A stretch of DNA of 64,000 bases from Lingula anatina (taxonomy: Eukaryota > Brachiopoda > Lingulata > Lingulida > Lingulidae), in NCBI RefSeq assembly GCF_001039355.2, contig NW_019775680.1:320284-384283 (forward strand), written 5' to 3'. Below, one piece after another: positions 60,306-64,000 of this stretch; within the stretch, counting starts at the first letter, position 1, and the number at the start of each line of letters is the position of its first letter. Under the pieces are notes generated by a model. The model did not search any database, was not told where the DNA came from, and worked only from the letters and a program-made list of their open reading frames with translations. A program made the translations under genes and the position numbers.

Positions 60306-60473
60306 CTCCAAGGGGTTTCTTGCTAAATTGCTTTCAACTTAAGCGGCTTAGATGTCTGGCACGCCTACGGAAGCTGCTAAACGAAGATTAATCACCTCCT
60401 AGCAGCTTCAGTAGACTTGAAAGACCTCTCAGCCGCTTAAGTTGATTGCAATTTAGCGAGAATCCCCTTGGAG
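60306..60473. mobile_element. Foldback MITE, second clear copy
   Basis: Arms of about 47 bp: CTCCAAGGGGTTTCTTGCTA to CTTAAGCGGCTTAGA pairs with CTCCAAGGGGATTCTCGCTA to CTTAAGCGGCTGAGA in reverse. The core TTAGATGTCTGGCACGCC matches the 45192 element. GATCGATTTAACAGGATCGA lies just outside the left arm and reappears inverted beside the 45192 copy, so the element is longer (about 60270-60510). Confidence 0.85.
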
Positions 60474-60510
60474 ATAGATCAATCCACACTTGGTGCGATA
60501 GAGTCTGGGA

Positions 60511-63500
60511 ATGGTCCCTTAAATCAATTAATGCAATGCATGGTCAGGAGACAACGTTATCCGATCAATAGGGAGCAGCCCATCCGAGGTAATGTCTTAA
60601 AGCTGGATTGTTTTTAAAATACATAGTCATTGCTTCAGAATAAGGCTGAGACCCAGCGGTTTTTAAATTCCCTGTAGTTTTACTGTCGTTGATAATGAAT
60701 TAAGAATTATTGTCTTTGCAAATCTTGCAGAAAATTGGATGTGTCAGAAAACTATGTGCTTGATATAATTATAAATACATCTCATGCGTTAAGTGTACGT
60801 CGTGATCTATGAGTTGGCTAGGATAAAAGAGCGTAGAGATTTATAGCCTAAAGAAAGGAACATGTGTAACACTGAAGAAACGGCACCTGCAGACGAAGAT
60901 TGTTTTGAGAGTTGTACAAGTAGGGTTGAACTCCCAAGACGAAAGTACGTTTAATTCATTGATAACGCTAACATTTTGTCGCTTTCACAACACAGCATAC
61001 GCCTAAATAATAAGTGGCCATGAAATATACGAAAAGCACATGTGCTGAGCTTTCTTATGGCCCAATTTGGTCAGCGTTTCGATGCACACAAAAATCGACC
61101 GAATCGGGGCATTAGTAAGCTCAGCATAAGTGTACTGTGTTGTGAAAGAAAGAAAATCTCTGGATTATCAATGAAGCCCACGATCTTCCGGCTTGAGAGT
61201 TCAGTCACCTTGTACTCCCTCCTGCGTTAATTTCAAGAAGAGCTCAAAATGACAATTATCTGCTTTTTGATCATGAATGAACAATAAATGACTGCGATCA
61301 TTATTACTTAGAAACATTACGATTCAGAACATATTCCGTTTGGATTAATCGAACAATTTGAAGTGCATTTAGCCAATTGCACCTAATGATTGATTCTGTC
61401 GCACTTTGTGAGAAATCCACTACAGCACCGTGTAGTAATTATATGATGCGCGGTTATTGAATGTACAATTTTCTCATGGAGGAGATTAATAAATGTGTTG
61501 TTTATCAATATCTCACCTAACACAATGTTCTTATTTTTCAGTGAAACCACCAGTAGCATTCGGCATAATTGTTAATGGCATGAAAAATGAAGCACCAAAT
61601 GCATAGCAGCCCCTGCTTATTAACTCCCTCTTTTCTAGTGAAAGGGAATTCTTAGGGATGGACCTTACAGAACATGCAACAGAAAATGTTCATTTGCAAA
61701 AGGCAGAAGAAAAGCATAAAGCATATTATTTCTGACGTCTGTGGTAAAAATCTCTGTTATTGTGGAGCATTCCCCAATATGCCACCAACACAGCTGAGCA
61801 TCTATTAGAAAGGACGTAGGAATTAACCGTTTGATGTTGAGCTACGTACATTTTTCTGACCTTTACCCTTTGTATATTTTCAAATACATGTAGGAGCTAC
61901 AATGTAACAGAGAGATGGTGAGAAAAAAAAGGAATATTTTAAGCATAGATGAAAGTACAAATCAATAGATCAAGAAAATAATGGATGTACCATATCTTAT
62001 AAAGCATCTTATAGTTACTACTATGAGTATTTGTTTGATAGTAAGCCTGACGTGTATGCGGATGACCTTTAAAAAGTACAACAATAACGAAGTAGTGGGA
62101 GTAATATAAGGATTCCTGGAACCCTACCAAGACATCAAACTTTACAAAACATCAAAATAAGAGGTTATCCAAAACTCAAGAACGCCCCCTAATAGCTTGA
62201 TGCAGCATTGTAAATGGAGGCGAGTCGATTTTTTGATTCTGTTTCGATTCCATGTTTTACCAAATGAACATTACAAATTACAGAAACTCTAGGAAAGAGC
62301 ACAATTACATGAAGCTGCATATAATAATATCAGTTGATAAATATTTGTAATGCAAACGTAAGGCAGTAAGATAAATGTCTTTATTCTTCAGCTCCTATAA
62401 GATATTATTAATTCATTCGTCTTCGCCGTAAAAGGAAAAGCGATACAAGACACAGCAACAAATTGCGTCTTTTTCTAAAACTATTTTAACTAATTAAAAC
62501 AGTTTTTACGGGTTGCGAGCCTATTGGAACTTAAAGAACTACCCAAAACGACGAAAATAGTGATAACTTTCAATAAATACACCTCGTTGTATCTTGTATC
62601 ATAGTATGCATTTACAATATAAATCAATAGCATCCAGAGAAAAAATAATTCACGCAAAAACGGCAATTTAAAGTTCAAAGAAAATCCTGCTAGGCTGCAA
62701 GTCGTTGAGCCTGACGGTCTGAGCAAGCCATTTCAACTAGTCCTTAAGAATATAACTGAGAAAGAAAAAAAAACAACCAATTTTATTTATACCTAAAACA
62801 CTTGCTGGACTGGTATCAATGTTTCTGTCAACGAGTACGTGATAATATATCAGTAGTGTAATAACTGTCGACGTACCTCCGAAATTGCCAGCGTCATTTA
62901 CTTCTCTCACCTATTCATATTCCAGAGACATCGCTCAACAGCCAATTCACGGCTTTGATTGATTTTGAGTGTGTACACAGACGCGCAGATTTTTATTACA
63001 CCAGAGGAAATCAATTCATCATTTCACGGGGATGAAAAGTAACACGGCTTGATTGCTTTTCCTCCATCTCCGGGGAAAGTCGAGTGCCTTCTCTCACTTC
63101 TTAGACAACGAGGTTTGTGTAATGCCATGGAATGTCATCTATATTCGTCTAATTACTGTAAACGTAGTCAATCTGATCTGAACAAAAACCGCCACATAGG
63201 TTTGTGTGAAACCTTTCTTTGAGAAAACCAAGAACGAGTCTGATAAAATCTTAACCTTGAATCCCAAATAAAAGGCTTACATATAGTGACAAAGTCGAAA
63301 CCAAAACGTTTGCGCAACGCTTGTATTCCTTGTTTAAACCAGTTATCTATAACTGTTTTTAATTGACTTTATTTATGCATTTTAAAGTTCTATCGATCCT
63401 CAGTAATTTGTTTATATAACTTCAGTCTGATGGCTGTTATGGCTTCAATAAACTTACTATTATTAGAAATAACGCAGGGAATTGTTTTCGTATTTAAAAT

Positions 63501-64000
63501 TAAGGTGCCAATACAGTTATGTTTGCAGATGAGAATTAGGAAAATGAACAGACCTTCATGCGCCTAATCTATAGGACTTGTACAATGTACATGTACTGCC
63601 AAAGCTTTCAGTGGGAGCAAAATGCTTTACGATGAGCAAAATGGCAGTTTGAGTATGACTTACCGTACACCACTGAGTAAAATCGTAGTCTTGGCGATGT
63701 CAGAGTGATTTTATTGCATTTACAGTCACTGTGCCCTAGTTAACGTATCCTGCTTTAAAGTGAAGGATATCAGGCTTTATGAGATTACTTTCAATGAAAA
63801 CTCGTTGCGTCTATTTGTCACAGTTCTGACAATCGGTATACATGTAAAGTATAAAGCAAATAGCATAGCATCCAGAGGAAAAGGATTCACTTAAATCGGC
63901 AATTCAAAGTTCAAAGAAAACCCCTGCTACGTGTGCTAGACTTCAAGTCGATTAGTTCGCAGATGGCGCACATTACAATGAGAACCTATTATTTTTTTTT
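60511..64000. other. Intergenic region with a weak dispersed repeat, no supported gene
   Basis: No gene identified. 62595-62710 and 63845-63955 share a diverged block (ATAGCATCCAGAG, GGCAAT, AAAGTTCAAAGAAAA, CTGCTA, CAAGTCG). Otherwise only short frames and AT-rich sequence. Confidence 0.5.

Overview
The window is nuclear DNA from a eukaryote, most likely a marine invertebrate (bilaterian metazoan). Genes are split by GT-AG introns, base composition is AT-rich, transposon remnants are dense, and the proteins are animal families: PAN/fibrinogen-related lectin-like proteins, Ly6/uPAR (LU) proteins and a rhodopsin-class GPCR. I cannot fix the phylum; brachiopod, mollusc, hemichordate or amphioxus-like genomes would all fit.

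Layout. 1-2000: a tRNA-Asp repeat unit and a 799-base poly-A run. 3156-4816: a TA-flanked DNA transposon. 4904-6025(-): an uncharacterised basic coiled-coil protein. 8158-12970: a PAN + fibrinogen-domain gene (complete copy 10571-12970), preceded by a near-identical partial copy joined through a single N. 14000-21000: a graveyard of mobile-element coding remnants (RecQ-like helicase, integrase, unknown ORFs). 23584-24161: LINE reverse transcriptase. 25421-31303: a signal-peptide exon, a DD34E Tc1 element nested in an ATTC-rich element, a complete Ly6-like gene and an orphan Ly6 exon. 31970-34591: an apparently intact Crypton/KIAA1958-type tyrosine recombinase gene between hairpin-rich flanks. 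35281-38664: an EGF-like exon, a long-TIR Tc1 element, two 21-nt micro-exons and a PPC-like terminal exon. 39141-45361: MITEs and a 2.7-kb foldback element built of about 180-bp repeats. 45720-54300: a second complete PAN-fibrinogen gene with a transposon in intron 1, a scrambled pseudogene of the same family and duplicated flanks. 56804-57958(-): an intronless GPCR. The last 6 kb holds only a foldback MITE and weak repeats.

The coherent gene content is a cluster of secreted or surface proteins. The PAN-fibrinogen proteins resemble pattern-recognition lectins, the Ly6 protein looks GPI-anchored, and the micro-exon/PPC protein is cysteine-rich and probably extracellular. The strongest points for follow-up are the spliced Crypton gene with hairpin flanks, the PAN-fibrinogen family with filled and empty transposon sites visible in the same window, the tandem 21-nt micro-exons, and the evidence that three of the four Ns mark unmerged duplicate contig ends, so some duplications here may be assembly or haplotype artefacts.
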